From Hypomyces perniciosus (taxonomy: Eukaryota; Ascomycota; Sordariomycetes; Hypocreales; Hypocreaceae), in contig SPDT01000006.1 of the NCBI GenBank assembly GCA_008477525.1, positions 1,205,501-1,269,500 of the forward strand: DNA of 64,000 nucleotides, written 5' to 3'. Shown piece after piece: positions 43,655 to 55,384 of this stretch. Position 1 is the stretch's first letter, and each line of letters starts with the position of its first letter. A program made the position numbers and the translations under genes. The notes below the pieces were generated by a model. It had not been told where the DNA came from. It worked only from the letters and a program-made list of their open reading frames with translations, and did not search any database.

Positions 43655-44343
43655 TGTGACGGTGCTGGTGATATGTGACTTTGTGTTTCGATATCTTGGA
43701 GGATATGGATCGTGGCTTGGGATCTGCGCCAGGCAGAGGCGGCTTGCTTGTGCGTCGTTCGGGATGCGAGACGTCAGGCGCACACTCTGCGGATAGCACA
43801 GTTGGTCAAGCACAAAATTGTCGTTGTGAAGAGCGGCTTTATGGTGATGCTGGCGTTGGCTTGCATCAACACCTCATTCATAAAAATTCCATCAAGAACT
43901 GCTCCCAGTGAACTACCGACTAGCGGGCCAACGGGCCAATCATAGGCTAAACCCGCACAGACGGGCTCCCAGCCAATCACCAGCTCCAAAAGCAAAACTC
44001 CCCTGGCGTCTCTCTTTCCCCCCTTTCTTGGTCCCTGCACCTGCCCCTACTCCGAAATTATTGCTGGCACGGCAAGACACGCCAACTGGGCCATCCAGGA
44101 GCCACCGCCAGCAGACGCCCGCCCAAAAAGTTCCCCTTCTCAAGACTCTCATCAACGAACGCTCCTCCATAACCTCTCCAATTCTCTCCTCCAAACCAAT
44201 TCCCGCTTATCGTCCTCATTGCCTCGTGTCTGCGATTTCTCGCGCATTCTCTCGCCAGCACCCGCTTTTCTTGGAATAGGGCAGAAATCGCTTTCAATCC
44301 TCACACCACTTAGCAACATCACCCATCCCCCCTTCTAGTCAAG
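43655..44343. other. Divergent intergenic region (MRPL32 / septin)
   Basis: The 689 bp hold the septin leader (CT/AC-rich from about 43960) and the MRPL32 promoter. No gene was recognised. Confidence 0.6.
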
Positions 44344-45509
44344 ATGGCGACCATGCCCCCCAGCACCATTACGCCCAGCACCCACGTCGGTTTCGACAGC
44401 ATCACGTCCCAGATCGAGCGCAAGCTTCTGAAGCGTGGTTTCCAGTTTAACGTTATTTGCGTTGGTGAGTCGCGCACGCGTCTGATGTTCACCGAGTCTT
44501 CTCTGCCCCTGGGCTCATATCCTTGGTATTCGGTAGCTAACCTGACTCCCTCATACAGGCCAGACTGGTTTGGGCAAGTCAACTCTCATCAACACCATCT
44601 TCGCTTCACACCTGATCGACTCGAAGGGTCGCCTGCAGCCCGATGAGCCTATCCGCTCCACTACTGAGATTCAGGGGGTCTCTCACATCATCGAGGAGAA
44701 CGGTGTGCGCTTGAGGCTTAACATTGTCGACACCCCTGGCTATGGTGATTTGGTCAACAATGACCGCTGCTGGGACCCCATCGTCAAATACATCAAGGAT
44801 CAACACTCTGCTTATCTGCGAAAGGAGCTTACGGCCCAGCGAGAGCGTTACATTCCTGACACGCGTATTCACTGCTGCCTGTTCTTCATTCAGCCCTCTG
44901 GCCACTCTCTCAAGCCAATTGATATTGTCGTCTTGAAGAAGCTGTCAGATGTTGTCAACGTTGTGCCCGTCATTGCCAAGGCTGACACCCTGACTGCTGA
45001 GGAGCGGTTGGCATTCAAGGAGCGTATCAAGGCCGAGTTTGCTTTCCACAACCTCAAGATGTTCCCGTACGATAATGAGGAGTTTGACGACGAGGAGCGA
45101 GCTTTGAACCAGCAGATCAAGGTACGTAAATAGCTATAGTTCTGATGTGGGCGCGGCGCTGATTCCATCATAGAACTTTGTTCCCTTCGCAGTTGTCGGA
45201 TCCGAGAAGTCCATCATCATCAACGGCAAGCAGGTTCGCGGTCGTCAGAACAGATGGGGTGTCATCAACGTCGAGGACGAGAACCACTGCGAATTTGTCT
45301 ACCTGCGAAACTTCCTTCTGCGAACTCACCTGCAGGACCTCATCGAGACTACTTCCCAGATCCACTACGAGACTTTCCGTGCTAAGCAGCTGATGGCCCT
45401 CAAGGAGAGCAGCGCACACGGCAGTGGCGCTGCTAGCAGACCAATCAGCCCTGCTGCTGACCGCGAGATGAGCCGTGGCTCGCAACGGCTGGGCATGAAC
45501 GGCTATTAA
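44344..45509 (+). CDS. Septin of the Cdc10 / AspD group
   Basis: Three exons (44344-44464, 44559-45121, 45174-45509) give 339 residues. The N-terminus HVGFDSITSQIERKLLKRGF matches yeast Cdc10 rather than Cdc3, Cdc11 or Cdc12. GTPase motifs follow: G1 GQTGLGKST, G3 VDTPGYGD and G4 AKADTLT. Septin-unique segments are also present (IKDQHSAYLRKELTAQRERY, FIQPSGHSLKPIDIVVLKKL, IPFAV-type VPFAVVGSE, RWGVINVEDENHCEFVYLRN). There is no C-terminal coiled coil, which is typical of Cdc10/AspD. Septins assemble into hetero-oligomeric filaments at hyphal septa and branch points. The intron after codon 41 interrupts G1 precisely between VICV and GQTG. Confidence 0.95.
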
Positions 45510-46185
45510 ATGCGCGTTTCTGTTTGATCTATAGCTGGCGTGGGAGCAATGGCGTCTCTAGACGGTAGGGCTGTCCGTCACTTTTACGATCCCAACATCT
45601 CTTGACGGTGTCATGTGCAATAAAACACGGTGTATTTTCTGTTTGGAGAGGTGGAGGTCGTCTCACAATCCGACTCGAAATGGCTTTGTTCTTATTAGGC
45701 AAACCTGCGGGAGGTGGCTGCACCGGGCGGGCGAGACAGGCTTCGTCGAGAAGACAGGACGGGATGCACGAAAGAGGCAGTGTTCAGACTGCCCACGGCG
45801 TCTTGGTCAGAACTGGCAGCCCACTCGTTGGACGTGTTCCGACCGCAGCCTTTTTATACGCTTTTTATTTTGTTTTTAGTAGTACAGTCGGAGCCTTCCT
45901 TGACCATTTTCTTACGCTTTAATTAAACCTCCTACCTCGCAATCTCAATATACCTACAGTTAGTTTTGTTGTCTTGGAAGAGAATGAAAAAATGGGGAAA
46001 CATTTGCCACGTCATGCCACATTAAATCCCGGCCACGGGTGCCTGCCATAGACAGATTTTTTTTGAATCATGAACTGGTCGATGCCTTGAATATCTAGCC
46101 GGTTTGTAGCGGGCAGGCAAATGCTTTTATTACCGTAACTCGTGCACTTTATTGGGTATATCTACGAAGTATCCTCTTCCTTTTA
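45510..46185. other. Convergent 3' region (septin / guanylate kinase)
   Basis: This 676-bp gap between converging stop codons has no ORF with coding character beyond chance. Confidence 0.6.
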
Positions 46186-46929
46186 TCATGACTCCAGAGG
46201 CTGGTATACAAACTCTTCAAACTCCTTGTAAGTCTTTTCCAAGTCGTCGTTGACCAAGATTTTGTCATGAACGCCTGGGGTTTTGGAAAACTCGAGCTCA
46301 TTGTTTGCTTGAGCCAATCTCTCCTGGATGCTCTGTTCCGTCTCGGTGCCTCGTCCTCGAAGGCGAGTCTCTAATGTGTCGAGGGACGGAGGGGCAACGA
46401 AGATGTAGCGGGCTGAGATGCCAGACTTTTTGATCTGCTTGACGCCCTGTATATCATGAGTTAGCTAACAATTGCGGTGTCGTCTCCATATTGTAGCGTC
46501 ATATATCGTACCTCCATCTCGATATCCAACAAGACGACTCTTCCCTTCTCAGTCTGCTCCTGGATGGTCATCTTGCTCGTGCCATACCGGTTCCTCCCGT
46601 ACTTGGCATGCTCGACAAAGCCGTCTTTGCTAATGAGGTCCTCGAAGGCTTCCATGGGGACGAAGTGGTAGTGGACGCCATCCTGCTCGCCGGGGCGGGG
46701 GTCGCGAGTGGTGTGCGAGACGGAGAGGGCGAAGGTGTCCGGGTGGCGCTCGAAGAGGAGGTTGTAGAGGGTTCCTTTGCCGACTCCGGAGGGGCCGGAG
46801 ACGACGATGGGGCGGCGGTCGGGAGGAGCTGGTGTGGCCCGGGTGGGCAGTGTGTTAATCGGAGGTCTGATGGAGAGGGGACCGGCCCCGCGCCGTGATG
46901 CGAAGGGTTGGGGGCTTACGAGTGGCCAT
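46186..46929 (-). CDS. guk1: Guanylate kinase
   Basis: Three exons (46929-46920, 46828-46512, 46446-46186) encode 195 residues. The 10-nt first exon supplies MATP. The P-loop IVVSGPSGVGKGTLYNLLFE is followed by ALSVSHTTRDPRPGEQDGVH (the GMP-binding Ser and the SxTTR motif), YHFVPMEAFEDLISKDGF, EHAKYGRNRYGTSKM and VLLDIEMEGVKQIKKSGI. The lid and C-terminal helices RLRGRGTETEQSIQERLAQA and HDKILVNDDLEKTYKEFEEF end the protein. It phosphorylates GMP to GDP with ATP, an essential step in GTP supply. Length equals the eukaryotic family standard. Splice sites are GTAAGC/CCAG and GTACGA/TACAG. Confidence 0.95.
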
Positions 46930-48715
46930 TAGGTTCAGAAATCGGATCTGTGGGATCCGAAGGAGGTGTTTTGATCGAATAAATGGTGTAACGAAGCGGG
47001 GAGATATGACTGTGAGGCGTACAGTCATGGGAAAATCAGAACCGGAGGGGTCTGCTGGATATCGGGATGTGCCTCGCGTGGTTGGAAACTGATTGATTCA
47101 CAGACGTTTTAGGCAGAAAAATGCGGGATGTGCTGAACGAGGAAAGCGGTGGATGGCGCATGGAACGGACCAATGAGATTTTCGGATTTAATTACATACC
47201 CCAAGACTGAGACCCCCTGTGTCGGTTCATCCCCTAAAACGGACAACGACAGATTCATAGGGCCGAGTGTGGCGGTCTATTTAGGGGACGGGTTTCTCGC
47301 TCATTTTAAAAGCGAAATTCCGGGGTGGCGCTTGGGGAAGACATGGGGATGAGAGATGGCAGAGATGGTTACGGTCTTCTGCATGTAGATGGTACTTGCA
47401 TCCCATCGTGGCATTAGTAGGCCTGCCTTGCAAGATCCAAGTATGCATACTACTAGTGCTTAAATCAACTCATTATGCTGGGTACCTATAGTAGGTAGTC
47501 AGTCGCATTGTACTCCGTACATACGAAGTAGACAGGAGAAATACCATCTCGTAAGAGGCCTCGTGCCAAGATGCTTGTGAGCGTTGATTAGATGAGCGCA
47601 TATCTGCCACTACACTTGGCCAACATCATCTTTCTCCCGACAGATTATGCCGAGCATGGCTATGCATTGTAGTATCAAGCTTTTGCTTCGTACGGAGTCG
47701 TCTTCACGAAATACGAGTATTGTCGGTATATGAAGCTTATGTATGAACCGTCGTCTGCCATGGCCGGGACAAAGGGGTGAAGAGGCTGGTGATCCCTTTT
47801 ACCGAGGGAGGTTATTCGAGCAGCCCAGCCGTCTGGCGTCTGGGCGCCTAGAAGCTACGCCGGTGAACGTCCTGATAATACGAATAACAAACATGCTGGG
47901 TCTGTTTCTAACAGTACGTACTCGTAGCATTCTTCACCGCAAAGGGGAGAACTGATGCTGTAATTGGTTTTCAATGCGTTTCCAAAAAAAAAAAAGTCTC
48001 AGCGGATGATAGCCCAATGCTACGTCGTACTCTGTACGAAATGAGCCTAAATCTGGTTGGTTCTTCAGCGTTGCAGTTGACAGCTCCAGCAGACCAACCA
48101 GGCGGTCTGCTACCCCGTCTTGCCCGTACGGTTCCTGAGCTATCGCACTAGCGCTGCAGCAATGGGCCAGAACGCGCAGAAGGCCCTTGTCCAGAGCTCC
48201 ATCATGGCTCTTTGGCTCTCTCTTGGCTCCGGAGTGCTTGTTTCGTATTTCGAGGGCGGCCGGGCCGCCGCCATCTGGGGGAGGGAGCACGAGTACTAAT
48301 TATCGCAGCCTTCTTCCTCTTCTCTTCTGCTTCTGCTTCTTCTGCTTCACATCTCAAACGCAACACCTCCACACTCTTTTAATCCGCAATCCCCCTCCCC
48401 CCTCACGCTCATTATCCTCCCGCAGACACAGCAGCTCGGGACAGAAGGCGCGCATTTGTAGGACCAAGTGCGCAACCCATTTCGTTCGCTTCTCGTCACT
48501 CTTTTGAGAAACAAAACACCAGCATTGTTCCTTCTTCGTTTGATTCGTGTACACCCTTCTTCGTTGACGTCTTATTACTCTACTCTCTCCCTCCCTCTCT
48601 CTCTCTCTCTCTCTCTTCTGCGCTTGTTACCTTGAATTGCTGTCACGGCACAAGCTTGAAACTTATTCATCTACTTGTTTAACTTATCAGCATTCATCAA
48701 CGACCGACATACACC
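46930..48715. other. Divergent intergenic region (GUK1 / GH72 gene)
   Basis: The 1.79 kb hold no supported gene. The right third is the C/T-rich leader of the GH72 gene, containing a CT dinucleotide run (48593-48616). TACTCCGTA-type words lie near 47511 and 47692. Confidence 0.6.
48593..48616. repeat. (CT)n tract in the 5' leader of the GH72 gene
   Basis: About 12 CT units lie roughly 100 bp before the ATG, within a pyrimidine-rich leader. Such CT boxes are frequent near transcription starts of strongly expressed filamentous-fungal genes. A regulatory role is inference. Confidence 0.8.
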
Positions 48716-50316
48716 ATGCTTGTAAGTCACTGAGATGTCGACTGTGGTTTTCTGCGACAGACAACTAGACAAGTGCATCATGGCCAACGTACTGACTGTC
48801 CGTCACATAGATCCAATCGGCCCTCGTGGCCCTTGCTGCCACCGTCGTGGGCGCCGTCAAGCCGCTCAAACTGCAGGGAACCAACTTTGTCGACGACAGC
48901 GGCAGCGCGTTCCAAGTTGTTGGCGTTGCGTACCAGCCTGGCGGTAGTGCTGGATACGACCCCCAAACCGGAAAGGATCCCCTCAGCAACCCTGATGTCT
49001 GCATGCGAGATGCAGCGCTTTTGCAGGTCATGGGCGTCAACGCCATTCGTGTTTACAACTTGGATCCCAACTTGAACCACGATGCGTGTGCCAGTATCTT
49101 CAATGCCGTATGTTTTGGTCCAACTTTTTTTCCTTTTTGTAACAAAAAGGTAACTAACACATTCTAGGCCGGCATGTACATGATGCTTGACGTCAACTCC
49201 CCTCTCCCAGGCGAGGCTATTACCTCGTTTGAGCCATGGAAGAGTTACTACATGGAGTACCTGAACCGCACCTTTGCCATCGTGGAGGCCTTCAGCCACT
49301 ATCCAAACACGCTGCTTTTCTTCTCTGCTAATGAAGTTATCAACGACTTGAAATCGGCAGAGTTCGTCCCTCCCTATCTCCGTGCCGTCACCCGTGATCT
49401 CAGGAATTACATCAAGAACAACATTGAGCGCCCGATTCCCGTCGGATACTCGGCTGCCGACGTTCGTGAGGTCCTGTGGGACACCTGGAACTACATGCAA
49501 TGCGCAGAGGATGGTGATCCCAAGGACATGAGCCGCTCCGAGATCTTCGCCCTCAACTCGTACAGCTGGTGTGGCGCTGAAGCCACGTACAAGAGCTCCT
49601 CCTTCAACGTCTTGACTGAGGGTTTCGCCAATACTTCAGTTCCCGTCTTCTTCAGCGAGTACGGTTGTAACCAACCCAAGACCCGATACTGGAACGAGAC
49701 CCAGGCCATCTACGGCAAGGAAATGACCGGCGTGTTCTCCGGCGGCGTCGTGTATGAGTATACCGAGGAGGATAACAATTACGGCCTGGTCAAGATCTCA
49801 GATGGCACGCTGCAGATTCTGGGAGATTTTAACCGACTCAAGGCCCAGCTCGCTAAGATCGACTGGAAGTCTGTTCAAAGCCAGCCTGCCAGCAAGAAGG
49901 CGCCGGCCCCGCCCAAGTGCACCTCAAAGCTCATTCAGGAGAAGGGATTCGACAACAACTTCACCCTACCGGCTGTCCCCCCCGGAGCCCAGAAGCTTAT
50001 TGATAACGGCATCAAGGGCAAGCCCAGCGGCAAGCTGATCACCATCTCGGACTGGAGTGTGAAGCTGCCTGTCAAGGACGCCGACGGCAACGCCATGAAG
50101 GATCTCAAGGTCGTCCCCCTCAAGAACGACGAATACAACTGGCCTGGCAGGAACGAGGCCGAGACTGGTAGCGCCAGCGTGTCAACCAGCCAGGCCAGCA
50201 CCGACAACGGCAACGGCAACGGCAATAACAGCAAGGGTACCAAGAACTCGGGCATTTCGATGCAACCCGTGATGTGGGTCATGGCTCTGCCGTTGGTGGC
50301 TATGCTCTTTGCTTAG
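48716..50316 (+). CDS. GH72 beta-1,3-glucanosyltransferase (Gel/Gas type), GPI-anchored
   Basis: Three exons (48716-48721, 48811-49107, 49168-50316) give 483 residues. The 6-nt first exon encodes ML; with IQSALVALAATVVGAVKPLK it forms the signal peptide. The GH72 domain shows KLQGTNFVDDSGSAFQVVGV, YNLDPNLNHDACASIFNAAG, acid/base Glu (about 157) in FFSANEVIND and nucleophile Glu (about 265) in VFFSEYGCNQ. EYTEEDNNYGLVKISDGT closes the domain. There is no Cys-rich CBM43/X8 module; after PPKCTSKLIQEKGF a Ser/Asn-rich stretch leads to a hydrophobic GPI signal (MWVMALPLVAMLFA). The enzyme elongates and remodels cell-wall beta-1,3-glucan at the plasma membrane. The length and lack of CBM fit the Gel1/Gas3-5 class. 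Confidence 0.95.
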
Positions 50317-50660
50317 TTTAGCGGGGAAGGCAAAGGGTTGATGTTTGTATGTTGATGCGGAGAGCACAGAAGAAAAGTTAAGGAGGCTTCTTCCGTTGTA
50401 GATATTGGTTTTGTTTTTATTCCCTTTTGGAGGCCATAGATATTCCCACCAATCGAGCCATGAACAATGCTTGGTCTTCCAGCAAATCGTTCTATCTCTA
50501 AATATGCCATGATAGTATCACAAACAAATCCCACCCGCCCAATGACAGAATACCACCCAGCGGGACTCGCACGTGGGGGCCAGCCCCAAAGAGTCTCGAC
50601 CCGAAAAATGCATGAACGCATTGCATGACAGTGACAGACAGGCTTGTAGCAATAGTGTTA
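50317..50660. other. Convergent 3' region (GH72 gene / small Cys-rich ORF)
   Basis: This 344-bp gap has no feature recognised beyond 3' UTR sequence. Confidence 0.55.
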
Positions 50661-50855
50661 CTACTTGGAAACCCGGTCATTGTCATTGTCGTCCCGACTT
50701 GGCTGCCCGTCAATATCCTTAGTCTTGGCCAGGCTGGTAGGGCACGAAGGATTGGTCTCGCAGGGGAGACAGTAGTCGTGGCTGCCTAGGTCGGCGGCTT
50801 TGCAGCAGCCAGTGCAGCAGAAGTCGACGGGGGGTGAGAAATCGATTTGTGCCAT
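50661..50855 (-). CDS. Small cysteine-rich hypothetical protein (64 aa)
   Basis: The start MAQIDFSPPVDFCCTGCCKA is followed by ADLGSHDYCLPCETNPSCPT and a hydrophilic, acidic tail ending DDNDNDRVSK. Eight Cys-type positions (CCTGCC, CLPC, and a single C) could bind zinc or form disulphides. There is no signal peptide, so a cytosolic or nuclear metal-binding microprotein is more likely than a secreted effector. The Cys spacing and start context look deliberate, and codon use is ordinary. The ORF has a long GA/GT-rich leader to its right. It could be a chance ORF; I know of no named family. Confidence 0.5.
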   Translation of the reverse strand: MAQIDFSPPVDFCCTGCCKAADLGSHDYCLPCETNPSCPTSLAKTKDIDGQPSRDDNDNDRVSK

Positions 50856-53098
50856 TTTTTAAGAGATTCGCCTCGGAAGCCTCTGAGAAGAGAAGAAAGA
50901 AGGATAGAAGGGTGGCAGGATTTTCTTGGGGTGGCTTCCCGCTCCGGGGTCTCTTGATGGTGGAACGTAGGAGGTTTGATGTTGATTATATAAAAGCCGG
51001 GCCGGGTTTGGAAGGTAATATTTTGGGGGGGCGCGCGCACGGATGGATGGATGGATGCTTGCTTTGAACTCTCGGAGATGAAGAAGAAGAAGAAAAAGAA
51101 GAAGAAGTGTATTGGAGAGAGAGAGAAGGATATGAGTGAGTGAGTGAGTGAGAGAGGGAGGGTTGATTTTTTGATATCGCAAAGTTTGGTTGGGTGTGGG
51201 CGACAGTGCTTATAGCCTATGGTGTAAGTGCGGGCTCAGTCTGCGGTTGCGGGTGGTTCTCTGCTTATGGGGCAAAGAGGAGAGAGGAGAGAGCAGAGAG
51301 AACGGCAGAGAGCAACAACAGAAAGGGGGGAACGGGCGGGAGGATGACACTTATTTATATATTATGACCCGGGAGTGACGCCATCGCAAGGCACAGAGCA
51401 AGAATGAGAAGGAGACACACACACACACTTACACTTCTCACGCGCCCGGAAAAAAAATGGGGGAGGACCAAATTGGGAGGGGGAACCGGTAAAGAGAGAG
51501 AGAGAGAGAGTGAGAAGAGTGAGAAAGGGTTAACTGGGGAGAGGAGAAAAAACCGCCCGCTTTTGTCTGCCTGAAAGATTACATGATAGGATAGATAACC
51601 TTATTTGCGTGTGTGTGTCTCGCAGGGCTGCTTTATTTTATTTTATTTTATTTTAAATTTTTTTTCACTTTCGTCTGAATTATTGGGGGTCCATTGGGCC
51701 TGGATGGTGTTACACTTGATATATAGGTATACTCCATAATACTTTGTACGCATAGCGTCGTCACGCGGCGCGCCTGGTTGGAGGAAAAAAAAGAAAAAGA
51801 AAAAGAGCGAGCGAGCGACACATGTGACAAATGGATAAGAAGAAAAAAAAAATTGGTATTAGGTAGGAAGAAGAGTTACAGGTATGTATTACATCACCGC
51901 CAAATCATGAGGCATGAGCCTAAAACACAAACGGGGATGGGGATGGGCGGATGATAACGGATTCGGCAGGTACGCCCATCTGCCGCCACCACTGACAACT
52001 TCTCCCCGAGGCACGGAGTCGAGTTTCTTTGGCTTTGCTGACCGACATGGATGCCAAACGGCACTGCTTGTTTCGACTTGCTTAGTACATACTCTGCGTT
52101 AATATAGGCACCAACGCATTAGAAATAGGGCCTATCTAAGCACGACATAGCATAAACACGGGGGGGGGGGTGGAAGAGGGGTGAAAGGGGGGGGGCCTAT
52201 CAGCGTGGGATGACAGGCAGGACAAGAGGGTCAAACACCGAAAACACTGATAATTGGGGTCTAAAATGTTAAAAAAAGGATAAACCCTTTTCTCTCTGGT
52301 GAAAGTGGTTCTTCCCCCCTTCACCCCCCTTCACCCCTCACGCCTATCGCGGCCGACCAACCTACCCTAAGAAAACGCCCACCCAGATAAAACGGAAAGG
52401 GTCCGAAGGGGGAGAATGGGGATAGGGGGAAAAAAACCGTTTCACGGGAGCTAGCCAATAAGCAAAACAAGCAGAAGAGAGAGAATAGCCTCGAAAACCG
52501 GTTGCCACGTGGCGTGTGGTTCTGGACCTGGCTGTTTGTTGCAACCCCTCGGTTGTGAAACACAACCCTCAGTCCTCAATCCTTATTATGGCTGATGGAC
52601 TAACAGGAGGAGAGGAGACAGAATGCATGTCCACTCACACAAACGCCGTTATGTCCTTGAAAAATCCTCATGACATGCATACGCACGCACGCATGTCAAT
52701 ACGAGAAATTGTGTATGGAGTATGGAGTATGCGTACGTCCTCACACTGACATGCATCACTAGTGCTTCGTTGGGTCTCTTTGTCAGACTCGAGATGTAGT
52801 ATGTCAGACACGAGATGTGGTACGTCATCCAGATAGGCGAACAGGTAAAGGTCAATGCCATTCATGGCATTTTTATTATCGTTGTTTATATCGTCCGTAT
52901 CGTCTCCCCTGCATGCTCCATACGTCACACACATACCCTTACACAGCCTCCGCTGTCTTCGACTGCCTGTTGCGGTTGCGAAGGTTTCCCAAGTCCAAAA
53001 AATAAGCTTACCCCGCCGTCCGTCTAGGTTGCAAAATACAAAAACGCACCGGAATGATGCAATATACTCCTTAGGCATCACCATCCACCCCCTTTCCT
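50856..53098. other. Low-complexity intergenic region, many simple repeats
   Basis: These 2.24 kb contain (GGAT)4 at 51041-51056, a GAA-rich run near 51078-51107, a GAGT/GTGA run near 51134-51150, GA runs near 51499-51513, CA runs near 51415, a TTTTA array (51632-51654) and two poly-G runs near 52160 and 52188. No coding sequence stands out. The left part is probably the promoter and leader of the small Cys-rich ORF, the right part the acl2 3' region. Confidence 0.75.
51632..51654. repeat. (TTTTA)n microsatellite
   Basis: Four to five TTTTA units are followed by a poly-T run. This is the most regular pentanucleotide array of the low-complexity region. Confidence 0.8.
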
Positions 53099-54999
53099 TT
53101 AAGCCTTGAACTCCTCGATGTTGCTGCTCTCCCAATTGCCAGGGATGAGCGCCAGGGGCACAATGCCCGAGACGTGCATCTCAGGACCAAAGATCTTGGC
53201 GTTGAGACCCAGCTCTTGCGTTGCCGCCTTCATGTTCTTCAGACCCTCCTGGTAGTTGGGACCGGCACGACGCACCCAGATCTGAACGTTGTGTTCGATC
53301 AGCTGCGTAGCGTAGTCTCGGAGAGCACGAATGACTCCCTTGAATGTGCTGGCAACGTTGGTGAAGTTGGCAATACCGCCACCAATGAAGAGAACCTTGC
53401 CCTTCTCGTTCATGGGGGCCCGCAGCATGAGGTCCAGAACAGTTCGGGCATAGTGGTACGTCTGTGACTCTGTGGGAGCGCCCGAGTACTCGCCGTAGTT
53501 GGCCAGCTCATCAGCAAAGCCAGCCGAGGCGATGGCGTCAGCATACACGACTGAAGCACCACCACCAGCGACCAGAGTCCAGATACGTCCAGAGGGGTTC
53601 AAGACGGTGAGCTTCAGCGAAGCACCGGTCTTGGCATCCAGGTCAGCGATATAGGCTTCCTCCTTGGTGAGCTCACGTCCGAAGGGAGCAGGGAACTCCA
53701 TTGGCGGGCCGGCATCGATGTTGACCTTCTCGCCGCTTGCTGAAGGGGCGATGTTGGTCAGACCCAGCGCCGCAGGAGATCGGGCAATAGCCCATTTGAC
53801 ACCACACTCAAAGTCGGCAGTCTGGTCCAGCTTGGCAGCGAGATCCAGGAAGTGAACGGCAGCGGACGTCTTGTCCTCGTTGGGGATCACAACCAAGGGG
53901 TTGATCTCAAGGTAGGTGAACTGGCTATCCACATAGACAGCGTACAGTCTGGTGATGAAGTCAACCAGGACATTGTGAAGACCCTGGGGGACCTTCTTGA
54001 GAAGGGTGGCAGCAATTTCCTCGTTTGAAGGGTATTGCGACAGGTCAACGGGAATCAAGAGCTTCTCAGCCTTGGCGTCGACATCGCCAACGTCAACACC
54101 ACCCTCATGAGTGAAGAGAATCCAGTCGCCCTGAGAAGGAATGTTAGCTTAATGTTCAGCTAATACATATGTAATTGTTGAAGCAAATGCCATGCAACGA
54201 GCCGTAAAAGTGTGGACTGGGTAACATGACAGGGGTGTTGGTGTACAAAATTGTACCGAGGATCCTCCTTATTATCGTGACATCCGTTCGTCCGTACGGC
54301 GGCCCGCTACCGAGCGGAATTTTGACGCCCACACCGAGTGCCGCGACCACTTGCCACATAAAAAGTGAAGAATACCTCTCCATCAAATCATTTTTTCTTC
54401 TTTTGGCCACATCTTTTTGAGCCTCGAGCTGAATTTCAACTTTGTGGCTCAATGTCATACTTATGCGGTGACACTTGTGGAGTTCCTGAACAGGAACCAA
54501 CATGATACAACTGCCACCATGAAGACACCAGAAAGACAACGAGAGAAAAATTACTCACATCACGGACTGAGTTGATGTTGATGTAGTACTCGGTATCTTG
54601 AGGGTGAGGGACAAAGGGCTCGACGAGGAATTGCCTCAGGACACCCGCGGTGTGCTCAACCTTTTGCTCCTTGCCGGCTCGCTCTGCCACCCAGGCCTTG
54701 GCCTCAGCCCAGGTCTTGTTCAGGCAAAGCAATCCGCTCTTTCCTCGTCGCTTGATGAGCTGATCGGGCTTTGCGACGAACTTGGCACCGGCTTGGAGAA
54801 GCCAAGGGTAGGTGACCTCGGCCTGGTTCAGGACATCCTCAACAGCGGCGTCCTCAGGGAAATGCAGCGAAGCCAGTCTCGGGGGAGGGTTGTGGGTGGT
54901 TGGCTGGGGAAGAGGACTCGGTTTGATGACAGGAGCACGGGTCAGGTGGTAGTTGAGGATGGCCTTGCCGTCGGCCTCGAAAATCGACTTTGCGGACAT
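53099..54999 (-). CDS. acl2: ATP-citrate lyase subunit 2 (ATP-grasp subunit)
   Basis: Two exons (54999-54559 and 54130-53099) join to 490 residues. The sequence corresponds to the N-terminal half of animal [24 protein letters not shown], then [20 protein letters not shown] and [20 protein letters not shown]. After the intron come [80 protein letters not shown] and [20 protein letters not shown]. It provides the ATP-grasp and citrate-binding parts. With subunit 1 it converts cytosolic citrate and CoA to acetyl-CoA and oxaloacetate for lipid synthesis and histone acetylation. The single intron is 428 bp, long for this genome. It is transcribed divergently from acl1. Confidence 0.95.
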
Positions 55000-55360
55000 G
55001 GTGAGCTGAGCCTGAGCCTAAAGATGAGGAGGAAAGGTGAGGTTGCTGTCAGAGTGGTTTCGTGAAGCTCTAGCCTTTTTGTCGTCAGCAAGTGTTGGGA
55101 CACTGAGGAATTGGACCTGCTGGGCAAGCGCTGCAGCAAGTTTTGGGCACCGAGCGAATGAAAGAGCTTCGAATTGATGCGTCCTCCATCCTCGCTCATC
55201 ATGTGCGTTCCAAGCGGATCCAATGGTGGAGGCAACAAGTTTAAACACCTACCGCTGCTACAAGGTCAAGCGACTGACTGCAAGAACGAGATATGATGGC
55301 AATTGCCGAGTTCAAGAGGGTATGAGATGGAGAAGAAGGAGAATAATGCAGAGATGAGAG

Positions 55361-55384
55361 ATGGATGGATGGATGGATGGATGG
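55361..55384. repeat. (ATGG)n microsatellite
   Basis: Six ATGG units lie about 360 bp upstream of the acl2 start codon. Confidence 0.85.

Noticed and set aside
48778..49500. 240-codon minus-strand ORF over the GH72 gene
   Set aside because: It is antisense shadow of exons 2-3 of a clear GH72 enzyme and crosses their intron.
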